In this document: one piece after another, positions 53,961 through 61,228 of the stretch | Position numbering within the stretch: position 1 is the stretch's first letter | How the letters are laid out: each line of letters starts with the position of its first letter | NCBI GenBank assembly: GCA_910576545.1 | Contig: CAJTKM010000012.1 | Location: forward strand, 33,311 to 97,310 | Direction: 5' to 3' | Length of the DNA stretch: 64,000 nucleotides | DNA from: Lachnospiraceae bacterium | GTDB taxonomy: Bacteria; Bacillota; Clostridia; Lachnospirales; Anaerotignaceae | Program-made: the position numbers and the translations under genes | Notes under the pieces: model-generated | The model's input: the letters and a program-made list of their open reading frames with translations, nothing else | The model's database searches: none | Told to the model about the DNA's origin: nothing

Positions 53961-54285
53961 GTCCTTTCCTCCCATCCGATAAGCGGCAGCCCCGCCGCGC
54001 CGGTTCATAGATTTTGCTCCCCAGCCATACCCCAAACCCCAGCACAGCCAGTATCTCCGCAATAAGAAGTACCCGCTCCGGCTGCCGCTCCATAGCTGGA
54101 ACAATCGCAAATGCAAACAGGCTTTCTCCAACCAGCAGAGCCGTAAACCGTACAGCCTCCGTCATAGCCCGCTTTGTAATGCGCTGTATCCGCTTTCCCA
54201 CGCGCCGCAGCCGTATATTCCGGTTTTCCCTGTCTATCTTCCTTATAATTTCCTGTGTCAGACCATTTCCCAGTGTCTTATCCAT
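53887..54285 (-). CDS. Small membrane phage protein, unknown
   Basis: This 132-aa protein has a basic N-terminal half and one or two hydrophobic segments (FTALLVGESLFAFAIVP, VLLIAEILAVLGFGVWLGSKIY). Its ATG overlaps the end of the upstream gene (ATAAATGGATAA) and its 3' end overlaps the next gene by 74 bp. Overlap on both sides and the absence of a known family leave some doubt. Confidence 0.55.
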   Translation of the reverse strand: MDKTLGNGLTQEIIRKIDRENRNIRLRRVGKRIQRITKRAMTEAVRFTALLVGESLFAFAIVPAMERQPERVLLIAEILAVLGFGVWLGSKIYEPARRGCRLSDGRKGHEIYGYCEDCEGKKESRNCNNDER

Positions 54286-54529
54286 TTATCATCACTCGCT
54301 CCCCTATCTCGTTCCCGATTATCTGGTTATAACGGAAACACGCCACGTTCCTGCCAATCTGGCAAGAGAATATGTAAGGGTAAATCCCCGTCACAGTCCC
54401 GCTCCTGTATACCTTGCTGAAAGCCTCTTTTCCGTCTGTCCTCATCGTTTCTATCCTTACCTTCGCACCAATCCGAAGCCCTCTTTCTTCGGCTTTCTTC
54501 CTTATCCATTCTACAGTCCTTTTTTCCAA
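54278..54529 (-). CDS. Small early phage protein, unknown
   Basis: This 83-aa protein from a TTG start (GAAGGAGGG site 6 bp upstream) reads LEKRTVEWIRKKAEERGLRIGAKVRIETM at its start and contains a small beta-rich part (SGTVTGIYPYIFSCQIGRNVACFRYNQIIGNEI). Compact size and SH3-like strand pattern suggest a small nucleic-acid-associated or regulatory protein, without firm assignment. Confidence 0.65.
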   Translation of the reverse strand: MEKRTVEWIRKKAEERGLRIGAKVRIETMRTDGKEAFSKVYRSGTVTGIYPYIFSCQIGRNVACFRYNQIIGNEIGERVMING

Positions 54530-54622
54530 GCCTGTCCCTCCTTCGTTTTCTTGTACATGTATGTGGCGAGGCTGTGCAGCGGCTCCGCCGCCACATTGCA
54601 TATGGCGTATCGCAGATTACGC

Positions 54623-54895
54623 CTATGCCTCCCCATCTTCCGAATCCATCATAGCGGCTTCTCCGCTGTCCTCATTACTTTCATCCGGCAAAATCGGCTT
54701 GATATTCGATAAATCCGTCAAATCATAACCCTCGTATTTCCGCAGAAATTCATCCAACGCCTTACGGCTGCATTTCAGCGAACCCAGTTTCATAAAAGGA
54801 AGTAATCCCTCCCGCCACAACTCATATACCTTGTTTTTCCCTATCTTCAACGCCTTTGCAACGTCCTGTACTGTAAAAAGCATCTGTTCTCCCAT
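54623..54895 (-). CDS. Excisionase-like helix-turn-helix protein
   Basis: This 90-aa protein has an N-terminal winged helix of the MerR/Xis type: LFTVQDVAKALKIGKNKVYELWREGLLPFMKLGSLKCSRKALDEFLRKYEG. This is the typical layout of excisionase-family DNA-binding proteins in Firmicutes mobile elements. It may direct prophage excision with the integrase, or regulate early genes. A CGGAGGAAAA site precedes the ATG. Confidence 0.85.
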   Translation of the reverse strand: MGEQMLFTVQDVAKALKIGKNKVYELWREGLLPFMKLGSLKCSRKALDEFLRKYEGYDLTDLSNIKPILPDESNEDSGEAAMMDSEDGEA

Positions 54896-55122
54896 AATTT
54901 TCCTCCGTTCCTTTGTTTATCTGGTTAGCGTAAGGCGTTTTTGCCTCGCTCTCCTGCATTAGTGCATCCAGCGCATCTACCCGCTCCATTGCCTCTTTCC
55001 ATTCTTTTTCATAACCCTTTTTGGGTTTTGTCATAAAAAGGTTTTCGCTGTAACAAAGCGCATTATGTGTTTCCAAAATCGTAATACTTTTTGAGCAATT
55101 CTTTTCTGTTCATAAAGCTCAT
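54822..55122 (-). pseudogene. Small early phage gene split by a probable one-base deletion
   Basis: From an ATG at 55122 with a GGGGAGG site, overlapping the upstream stop codon (ATGA), the frame reads MSFMNRKELLKKYYDFGNT and stops at 55063-55065. In the next frame the sequence continues at the same point with HNALCYSENLFMTKPKKGYEKEWKEAMERVDALDALM. Adding one C at about 55065 would join them into one protein of about 100 aa. Only the second part is long; it may be a real mutation or a sequence error. The second part also extends across the excisionase-like gene. Confidence 0.6.
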
Positions 55123-55295
55123 TCTATCCTCCCCATTGTATAAAGCGGCTTTTTCGTACTGAATGATGCCGTGTAATAGGAATTGATAAGCACCCATTTC
55201 CCGCTTGCTATCATCACGTTTGCCGTTTCGATACTGTCAACCTGTACCAGCTGTTTTACCCTTGTCAGCACCTCGCAGTTTTTTTCTTTTTTCAC
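55119..55295 (-). CDS. Small early phage protein, 58 aa
   Basis: A short gene on the minus strand reads from a GTG at 55295 (AAGGCGGTGAG site) as MKKEKNCEVLTRVKQLVQVDSIETANVMI...KWVLINSYYTASFSTKKPLYTMGRIE and stops at 55119. The last four bases overlap the start of the next gene (ATGA), so both are likely translated together. It shows a mixed alpha/beta pattern; function unknown. It is preceded by a 17-bp operator-like palindrome at 55321-55337. Confidence 0.7.
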   Translation of the reverse strand: MKKEKNCEVLTRVKQLVQVDSIETANVMIASGKWVLINSYYTASFSTKKPLYTMGRIE

Positions 55296-55320
55296 TCTCT
55301 CACCGCCTTTCTTTCAATTT

Positions 55321-55337
55321 CTTACGCAATGCGTAAG
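55321..55337. promoter_or_regulatory. Operator-like perfect palindrome
   Basis: CTTACGCAATGCGTAAG is a perfect 17-bp palindrome at the 3' end of the Cro-like gene. Three related sites lie in the divergent promoter region upstream. Confidence 0.7.
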
Positions 55338-55555
55338 TCTTCTGCAAAAAAAATTTTTCCTGCTATTTCTGGAGAAATCTCTAAACCTTCTGCTAATTTA
55401 TACATCACATCGGCGGAAGGCTGAATTTCTCCTCGTAAAACCTTTCCAAGTGTCCTCCTATTGATACCTGTAATCTCAGAAAGCTCAAGAACGGTAATAA
55501 TTCCTTTCTCAGCCATAAGTTTTCTGAGTTCTGTTGTATTTGTTCTTCTTTTCAT
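55322..55555 (-). CDS. Cro-like helix-turn-helix regulator
   Basis: This 77-aa protein is a single XRE-type helix-turn-helix domain: ELRKLMAEKGIITVLELSEITGINRRTLGKVLRGEIQPSADVMYKLAEGLEISPEIAGKIFF. It is the first gene of the leftward operon and divergent from the repressor-like gene at 55717, in the position of Cro. It probably binds the TTGCGTAAG-type sites around the promoter. Its last codons overlap one of these sites. Confidence 0.88.
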   Translation of the reverse strand: MKRRTNTTELRKLMAEKGIITVLELSEITGINRRTLGKVLRGEIQPSADVMYKLAEGLEISPEIAGKIFFAEDLRIA

Positions 55556-55577
55556 TATAACCCCTCTCTTTCTATTG

Positions 55578-55683
55578 CTTACTTTATGCGTAAGTTTATA
55601 TTACTTCCATTATTTCCCCCTGTCAATACTTTTTGCGTAAGTTTTTGCTATTTATGTTATTTTCCTATTGCTTTTTGCGTAAG
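55578..55683. promoter_or_regulatory. Divergent switch region: leftward promoter and three operator copies
   Basis: On the minus strand, TTGACA (55621-55626), a 17-bp spacer and TAATAT (55598-55603) form a strong early promoter. Operator copies ending in TGCGTAAG lie at 55578-55594 (just downstream of the -10), 55625-55641 (over the -35) and 55667-55683 (toward the repressor gene). Spacing between copies is 47 and 42 bp. Confidence 0.8.
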
Positions 55684-55716
55684 TAGATGGTATTCTTTTT
55701 CAAAGGAGTGAACGAA

Positions 55717-56118
55717 ATGAAGTTAAACGAAAGAATAAAAGAAATGCGAACCCTAAAAAACATGACTTTACTTGAAGTTGCTGAAATACTAGGGGTCAAA
55801 GAGGCAACCATGCAAAGATACGAAAGCGGAGAAATTAAAAATATAAAGCACGATACTGTTGTAATGATGGCAGATATTTTCGGCTGTACTCCTTGTTATT
55901 TAATGGGCTGGAGCGATAACAAAACGGAAAACATACAAGCCTCCTCCCTTTCTCAACAGATAGCACAGGAATACGGCGAAGATGCCGCCGCCGCGCTCTC
56001 TCTTTATGTCCAGCTGGACAGAACAGACCGACTTCGTATCAATGAACGTATGCAAACCCTTTTGGAAGATGAAAAATACACCTCGCAGAAAGCCAAAAGG
56101 GGACAGTCACCCGCATAA
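55717..56118 (+). CDS. CI-like phage repressor (XRE family)
   Basis: This 133-aa protein has an N-terminal XRE helix-turn-helix (LNERIKEMRTLKNMTLLEVAEILGVKEATMQRYESGEIKNIKHDTVVMMADIFGCTPCYLMGW) and a short helical C-terminal part, without the LexA-like peptidase domain. It would keep the prophage silent by binding the sites upstream. The ATG at 55717 follows an AAAGGAGTG site. Without an autocleavage domain, induction must work in another way, for example by an anti-repressor or by the Cro-like protein (inference). Confidence 0.9.
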   Translation: MKLNERIKEMRTLKNMTLLEVAEILGVKEATMQRYESGEIKNIKHDTVVMMADIFGCTPCYLMGWSDNKTENIQASSLSQQIAQEYGEDAAAALSLYVQLDRTDRLRINERMQTLLEDEKYTSQKAKRGQSPA

Positions 56119-56170
56119 ATAACCTGTACTTTGTTACTTTTTGAATTGTTTGCAGGAATGGAGGATTGTT

Positions 56171-57307
56171 ATGAAACGAATTTTGTTGCTGGCTTTTCTT
56201 TTGCTGTTCCTGTTTCCTGCCGCTTCACTTGCGCACTCTGGTCGAACAGATTCCAGCGGCGGACATTATGATAGAAGTACAGGCGAATATCATTATCATC
56301 ATGGTTACCCTGCCCATCAGCATCCGGGAGGCGTCTGCCCTTATAGTTCGGCTTCGCCCTCTGGCAGCTCTGGTAGCTCTGGCAGTTCAAGCAGCTCGGG
56401 TAATTCCAACATCTCCTCCTCTATATCGTATTACGATAAAGGTTATGAAGATGGTTTTAAGGCTGGCAGCAAAAAGTCTGACGCCAGCTATGATAAAGGA
56501 AATAAAGAAGGATACGAAAAAGGCAAAAAAGAAGGGTATGAAACGGGCTATAATGTCGGATATAACAACGGCATTTCTTCCAGAAATACAGCTATCGTAT
56601 CTGGTGCTGCAATCCTCCTTTTTCTCTTTTTTGTTTCTCGTGTTACTCGTTCCAGAAAAAAAGCATTGCAGAAAGAGGAACAAATCGCATTGAAGCGTCA
56701 GGAAGATGCGGAACGCCAGCATACTTTAGAAGAATATTACGCTCGGATTACTTCGCTAAAAAACACAATCGCAGATTTGGAATATGTTATTCGGGAAAAA
56801 ACCGAATTTAAAGAAGATTTGGAGTTTACCATAGCCTCTATGGAACGAGGAAAAGAAAAAATATCACAAGAATTATTAAATTTACTGGAACAACAGACAA
56901 AAATAAAATCTATCCCAGTTGCTCCTCCGCCATTAGCCAATATGCAGATAGGTCTTTCTGAAATGGAAACCTCTTTTATAGTTTCCGCAGAGCACGAAAA
57001 CGATTTGCCACACTCTGCTTTCCCATTTCCTGATGGAAAGAAAATCGGAAAAGACGGCCTTCCAGCAGATTCTAACGCTATAAAGCATTGGGGGAAAACT
57101 TACACTGTATACCTAAATGAACGAACCCACACATACCACCGCGGGGCTTGTCGATATGTCAACCCTATTTCGTGCCTTCCGGTACATATTCTTTCGGTAT
57201 ATCAGGACTGCTCCCCTTGCAGCATATGTAAACCCGAAATACCAGATATGGGCTGGTACTTCGGATATATGGAAACACGCATTGCAAGAAATCAGAAAAA
57301 TCATTAA
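56171..57307 (+). CDS. YHYH-domain membrane protein carried in the lysogeny region
   Basis: This 378-aa protein has a signal peptide (RILLLAFLLLFLFPAASLAHS), a His-rich YHYH motif (HYDRSTGEYHYHHGYPAHQHPGG), a Ser/Gly-rich linker, Lys/Gly/Tyr repeats (GYEDGFKAGSKKSDASYDKGNKEGYEKGKKEGYETGY), a membrane helix (AIVSGAAILLFLFFVSRV) and a long coiled coil. A C-terminal domain with HTYHRGACRYV and CSPCSICKP follows, probably metal binding. It lies between repressor and integrase in the lysogenic direction, so it may be expressed in the lysogen and alter the host surface (inference). The start at 56171 has a GGAGGAT site. Confidence 0.8.
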   Translation: MKRILLLAFLLLFLFPAASLAHSGRTDSSGGHYDRSTGEYHYHHGYPAHQHPGGVCPYSSASPSGSSGSSGSSSSSGNSNISSSISYYDKGYEDGFKAGSKKSDASYDKGNKEGYEKGKKEGYETGYNVGYNNGISSRNTAIVSGAAILLFLFFVSRVTRSRKKALQKEEQIALKRQEDAERQHTLEEYYARITSLKNTIADLEYVIREKTEFKEDLEFTIASMERGKEKISQELLNLLEQQTKIKSIPVAPPPLANMQIGLSEMETSFIVSAEHENDLPHSAFPFPDGKKIGKDGLPADSNAIKHWGKTYTVYLNERTHTYHRGACRYVNPISCLPVHILSVYQDCSPCSICKPEIPDMGWYFGYMETRIARNQKNH

Positions 57308-57447
57308 AAAATCCCCCTCCCTGCGCCAACAGGAAAGAGGATTTCATAAAGGCGGCTACATGTGTAAGCCTTCCTATACCCAACAGGATTATACCACATT
57401 GCCGCCTTATTTTCTATACCCATTTTGAAATTAAGGAGGAATGTTCT

Positions 57448-58686
57448 ATGAAAGGCGGCACAAGAAAAAGAGGAAAATCGTGGTCTTATTATTTTGATAC
57501 CGCCGCAGTGGGCGGTAAACGCAAGAAAATTGAAAAAGGCGGTTTTCGCACCAAAAAAGAGGCTGAGGCGGCCCTCGCAAAAGCCCTTGCAGAATATAAC
57601 GATTCTGGCTGTGTATTCAAGCCGTCCGAAATCAGCGTCAGTGATTATCTTGATTTCTGGTTTGCGGAATACTGTAAATTTAATCTTTCCGATAAAACAC
57701 AATACACATATTCCAGCATTATCAGAAACCATTTGAAACCCCAATTCGGCGCGTATCGTCTAAATTCTTTGCAGGCGGCAGCAATCCAAAAATACATAAA
57801 CCAAATGAAAACAGAAAACTATGCAATGTCTACAATTCAAGTGGCTCTTGCTGTTCTTACTTCTTCTTTGGATTATGCTGTGGAGCCGCTCCACTATATC
57901 AGGGATAACCCCTGCCGTTATGTAAAAATCGGAAATGCCTCTAAACCTCCCCGCGAACGTATCATTCTTACAAAAGAGCAGTTTGACAAAATTCTGGAGC
58001 TTTTTCCTTTTGGTTCGCGTTTTTACATTCCCTTGATGCTCGGCTGGAACTGCGGCTTAAGAATCAATGAATGTATGGGACTAACATGGAACGATATTGA
58101 TTTTGAAAACCGCACAATATCCATTGACCGACAGCTTACATGGTATCGTATTCCCGGGCGTACCCTCTGGTATATGAAAAACCCGAAGTACGATTCAAAA
58201 CGCGTCATTCCTTTCGGAGAAACGCTTTTTAGGGCTTTGAAAGCCGAGAAAAAACGTCAGCTGGAAAATGAAATGTACTATGGGGAATTTTATACTGTCC
58301 AATACCTAAAAGAATATACCGATGGAGCGGGAGCCAATTTAACCTATGTCGAACAGTCACAAAAGGGTGCGCTCTGCCGTGAATCACGCCTGCCTCTGGT
58401 TTGTCAATTCGATAACGGCAGAATGTTAAAGGAAACAAATTTCCGCCTCTGCGCAAAAAAAATTCAGAATATTTTAGGGATTGATTTTGAATATCATTGC
58501 TTGCGCCGCACCCATGCAACAAAACTTGTTGAAGCCGATGTTGGGGCGAAAGCTGTTCAATATCGTTTGGGGCACAAGCGGATTACTACCACGCTTAAAT
58601 TTTACGTCAGTCATACGGATAATATGGCTCAGGATGCAGCTGATAAGTTTGAAGCGGCTGTAAATGGCGGTTTGCCACCGAGATAA
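57448..58686 (+). CDS. int: Phage tyrosine integrase
   Basis: This 412-aa enzyme has an N-terminal AP2-like arm-binding domain (GGTRKRGKSWSYYFDTAAVGGKRKKIEKGGFRTKKEAEAAL), a SAM-like core-binding domain (about 60-165) and a catalytic domain. Catalytic residues are Arg205 (CGLRINE), His350-Arg353 (HCLRRTHA), His376 (LGHKR) and Tyr386 (FYVSHT). It is next to attR and inserts the prophage at the 15-bp core. An AAGGAGGAATG site lies upstream. Confidence 0.96.
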   Translation: MKGGTRKRGKSWSYYFDTAAVGGKRKKIEKGGFRTKKEAEAALAKALAEYNDSGCVFKPSEISVSDYLDFWFAEYCKFNLSDKTQYTYSSIIRNHLKPQFGAYRLNSLQAAAIQKYINQMKTENYAMSTIQVALAVLTSSLDYAVEPLHYIRDNPCRYVKIGNASKPPRERIILTKEQFDKILELFPFGSRFYIPLMLGWNCGLRINECMGLTWNDIDFENRTISIDRQLTWYRIPGRTLWYMKNPKYDSKRVIPFGETLFRALKAEKKRQLENEMYYGEFYTVQYLKEYTDGAGANLTYVEQSQKGALCRESRLPLVCQFDNGRMLKETNFRLCAKKIQNILGIDFEYHCLRRTHATKLVEADVGAKAVQYRLGHKRITTTLKFYVSHTDNMAQDAADKFEAAVNGGLPPR

Positions 58687-58712
58687 ACTTTTCGGTGGCA
58701 AATCGGTGGCAA
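58672..58712. promoter_or_regulatory. Probable integrase arm-type sites, right end
   Basis: GGTGGCAA occurs at 58694-58701 and 58705-58712 (11-bp period, same as the left end) and in inverse orientation at 58672-58679 within the last codons of the integrase gene. Confidence 0.65.
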
Positions 58713-58781
58713 ACGCCTTTTTCTTATCCATAAAAAGATTAGAAATCCCCATATTTCAGGCTTTTTACGAAGAAAGTACAT

Positions 58782-58796
58782 TTAATGATTTCTTAA
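58782..58796. repeat. attR core, 15-bp direct repeat
   Basis: TTAATGATTTCTTAA, identical to the left copy at 19059-19073, lies 95 bp after the integrase stop codon and 43 bp before the murC terminator. Confidence 0.8.
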
Positions 58797-58838
58797 TTAA
58801 ATCTTCGGAAAGTGGAAAGAAACCGGCGCAATAAAAAA

Positions 58839-58868
58839 GCTCCTGCATCAAACAGTGGATACAGGAGC
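58839..58868 (-). terminator. murC terminator
   Basis: On the minus strand, GCTCCTGTATC pairs with GATGCAGGAGC (one mismatch) and is followed by TTTTTT. The phage inserted just beyond it, leaving murC transcription intact. Confidence 0.85.
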
Positions 58869-58875
58869 CTTTCCA

Positions 58876-60249
58876 TCATTTCAAAAATTCTTCACCGATT
58901 TTATACACATCTCCCGCACCAACGGTCAGCAGGAGGTCGCCCGTCCGGCAATGCGTTTCAAGGTGCTGCCGGATTGCGGCAAAATCACCCACATACCGCG
59001 CATTCCCGCCCTCTTTCGCAATACGCTCCGCAAGCATGGCGGCGGAAATCGTTCCATCATCCGTTTCCCGCGCTGCATAAATATCCGCGACAATGATTTC
59101 GTCCGCGTCCCCGAATGCCCTTCCAAATTCATCAAAAAGGTTTTTTGTACGGGAATAGGTATGCGGCTGGAATACGCACCAGAGCTTATTATGCCGCACA
59201 TTCCGCGCCGCTGAAAGCGTTGCCATAATTTCCGTAGGGTGGTGCGCATAGTCATCAATAACAACGATACCCCTTTTCTCCCCCTTGCGCTGGAACCTTC
59301 TGTTCACACCCGTAAAATGCGACAGCCCGCGCGCGCAGACCTCTGCCGGAATATCCAGAAAATGTGCCGATGCAACAGCCGCCAGCGCGTTTGTTATATT
59401 ATGCTTACCGGGGATATCCAGATGGACGGAGGTATAAAATTCACCTTGATAATATACGTCAAAGCTGTTTTTCCCATTTGGCTCATGCACGATATTCCGC
59501 GCCTGCCAGCAGGCGTTTTCTTTCAGTCCGAATGTTTCCACAGAGCAGTGCAGGTTTTCCTCCAACTCCTCCGGATGTGCAATAGATGCGTTCAGCACAA
59601 GCAGGCCGCCCGCAGGGATCCTCTGCGCAAAAGCATGGAAGGAACGGCGGATATTATCCAGCGTTTTGAAATAATCCAGATGGTCCGCCTCCACATTCAG
59701 AATTACGCCGACAAGCGGGGTAAACTGCAAGAAACTGTCAAAATATTCGCATGCCTCCGCCACAAAATACGGCGAATGTCCAATCTTTACATTGCTGTGT
59801 ATGGCGGGGAGTATACCGCCTACGGTAATCGTCGGGTCTTTTTCCGCTTCCAGCAGAATTTCCGAAACCATGGAGGTCGTCGTCGTTTTTCCATGCGTAC
59901 CCGCGACAGCAACGGAATATTGATATTCCTCCATGATATGCCCTAAAAGCCGTGCCCTGTCCATCAGGGGAATCTGTTTTTCCTTTGCCGCCTCCAGTTC
60001 TGGATTGCCGGGATGTATCGCGGCTGTATAGACAACAAGGTCGATATCATCGGTAATATTTTCCGCGCGGTGCCCGTAATGGATTGTAATGCCAAGAGAT
60101 TCGAGGTGTTTTGTCACATCGCTCTCTTTGATATCCGTGCCGGAAACCTGGCAGCCGCGGTCCTTCAATATTTCTGCCAGACCGGACATGCTGATTCCGC
60201 CGATGCCGATAAAATAAATATGGGAATTGGGTTGTATTTCGTTTTTCAT
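58876..60249 (-). CDS. murC: UDP-N-acetylmuramate--L-alanine ligase
   Basis: This 457-aa enzyme adds L-alanine to UDP-MurNAc in peptidoglycan synthesis. The UDP-binding motif GIGGISMSG (residues 15-23), the ATP loop GTHGKTTT (117-124), the EACEYFDSFLQF region and the C-terminal YAHHPTEI motif are all present. Length is normal. Upstream there is a 310-bp gap to the small gene at 60563. The terminator and prophage end lie immediately downstream. Confidence 0.97.
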   Translation of the reverse strand: MKNEIQPNSHIYFIGIGGISMSGLAEILKDRGCQVSGTDIKESDVTKHLESLGITIHYGHRAENITDDIDLVVYTAAIHPGNPELEAAKEKQIPLMDRARLLGHIMEEYQYSVAVAGTHGKTTTTSMVSEILLEAEKDPTITVGGILPAIHSNVKIGHSPYFVAEACEYFDSFLQFTPLVGVILNVEADHLDYFKTLDNIRRSFHAFAQRIPAGGLLVLNASIAHPEELEENLHCSVETFGLKENACWQARNIVHEPNGKNSFDVYYQGEFYTSVHLDIPGKHNITNALAAVASAHFLDIPAEVCARGLSHFTGVNRRFQRKGEKRGIVVIDDYAHHPTEIMATLSAARNVRHNKLWCVFQPHTYSRTKNLFDEFGRAFGDADEIIVADIYAARETDDGTISAAMLAERIAKEGGNARYVGDFAAIRQHLETHCRTGDLLLTVGAGDVYKIGEEFLK

Positions 60250-60424
60250 AGTGGTATCGCCTCAATTTTTTGGATATTTGGGACATTGTTTGAGTATCAT
60301 TATAGTATATGGACACGGGGAAGGCAAGAGCCGACCGCACCTTACTTTCTATGTTTCCTATATTTTATACAAAAACCGGAGGGAATAAACCTGAAAACAG
60401 CACCGGATTTTACGGAACGAAAAA

Positions 60425-60484
60425 AGCCCCCTTTTAGAACGGCACGTTTCCGCTGCTTCCTGTGCGGGTTTCCGTTCTGGGGCT
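60425..60484 (-). terminator. Composite hairpin terminator
   Basis: On the minus strand, AGCCCC/GGGGCT and inner AGAACGG/CCGTTCT stems form a long interrupted hairpin ending in TTTTTTC. It lies about 80 bp after the small gene at 60563. Confidence 0.75.
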
Positions 60485-60562
60485 TATTCATTTTATTATT
60501 CTCTTTTGCCGCCTTTCTATCATGCCGCAACTATACGGCAGGAAAAGAAAGCAAAACGGCTT

Positions 60563-60769
60563 TCAGGCGTTGCACAGCGCGGGCTGTGCCGGAACGGAGG
60601 ACAGCGGGATATTGATTTTTATATCCTGATTCTGAGAATGATTTTCATAGAAAAACCGTCCGTTCGCAATGCCGATTTGGATTGTTCCATTTATCAGACC
60701 GGCAACAAATTTTATTGCGGCTGATTTGATTACCCGGAAAGCAGACCGTACTTTTGTAAGAAGCCTCAT
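60563..60769 (-). CDS. Small 68-aa protein with consensus promoter
   Basis: This short gene reads MRLLTKVRSAFRVIKSAAIKFVAGLINGTIQIGIANGRFFYENHSQNQDIKI... It has a clear GGAGGGG site 8 bp upstream of the ATG at 60769, a perfect sigma-A promoter at 60809-60837 and a terminator downstream. The N terminus is an amphipathic basic helix followed by a hydrophobic segment. No family recognised. The signals around it are stronger than expected by chance, so it is probably expressed. Confidence 0.6.
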   Translation of the reverse strand: MRLLTKVRSAFRVIKSAAIKFVAGLINGTIQIGIANGRFFYENHSQNQDIKINIPLSSVPAQPALCNA

Positions 60770-60808
60770 ACGGAATCCCCTCCTTTCATGCTTGGAAGCG
60801 TTGGGTTT

Positions 60809-60837
60809 ATTATAGCCGTTTCAAAGATTTCTGTCAA
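60809..60837 (-). promoter_or_regulatory. Perfect consensus sigma-A promoter
   Basis: TTGACA (60832-60837 on the minus strand), exactly 17 bp, and TATAAT (60809-60814). The predicted start lies about 35 bp upstream of the small gene's ATG. Confidence 0.85.
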
Positions 60838-60839
60838 GA

Positions 60840-61228
60840 TATGGAAACGATAGGCCGCCTGTTATTTTATGGGCACAGTTACACAAAAGAGGAAACAAAA
60901 AAAGCGGCATTTTTGCCAAACCTCCGGCTAAATGAATGCCGCCCTTACGGCGGTTTGCGCTTATTCCTTCAAGCCGCACAAACTTTTTTAGGAAAAAGAG
61001 CGAAATTTTGGCATAGCTTTAATGATTTTACGTTGCATTTTAACAGGATTGTGCTATAATGGGTACAACGAAGCTGGTACTTTGCTGTTCCGGGCTAAAG
61101 GTTCGGTCTTGCTTTTTGAGGCGGGGCAGGGTCTGTGGCTTTTTGCTGTTTTTGGGGAGGTCATCAGGCAGAAGGCAGAGGAAAGGCTTTAGTACATATG
61201 TACAACCTGAAAGATAGGGGTGTTGAAT
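60840..61228. other. Gap upstream of glgC with a 160-base leader
   Basis: This 389-bp gap holds no convincing gene. It contains the glgC promoter at 61033-61060 and then a leader of about 160 bases with G-rich segments and a perfect palindrome GTACATATGTAC at 61192-61203. I could not match it to a known riboswitch class. Confidence 0.5.
61033..61060 (+). promoter_or_regulatory. glgCD promoter
   Basis: TTGCAT, 16 bp and TATAAT with an upstream TGC (extended -10) lie about 165 bp before the glgC ATG. Confidence 0.7.

Larger units (their letters stand above)
19059..58796. mobile_element. Complete prophage, about 39.7 kb, probably short-tailed
   Basis: The element is bounded by the 15-bp direct repeat TTAATGATTTCTTAA (19059-19073 and 58782-58796). 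It carries a tyrosine integrase next to the right end, a divergent repressor/Cro-like switch, replication genes, complete packaging and head genes, a tail spike, and lysis genes. Almost all lytic genes run leftward on the minus strand. The portal, scaffold, N4-gp56-type capsid, hub-like protein and ejection-type proteins without a tape measure or tail tube indicate a podovirus-like particle. It inserted between murC and the TolC-family gene. Confidence 0.9.

Noticed and set aside
19059..58796. A diversity-generating retroelement acting on the tail proteins
   Set aside because: No reverse transcriptase gene and no template/variable repeat pair are found; the repeats at 37.6-38.5 kb are simple tandem arrays.
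60425..60837. tmRNA or 6S RNA
   Set aside because: Size and position invited the idea, but I see no tRNA-like end, CCA or typical 6S bulge, and a translatable frame with a good ribosome binding site is present.
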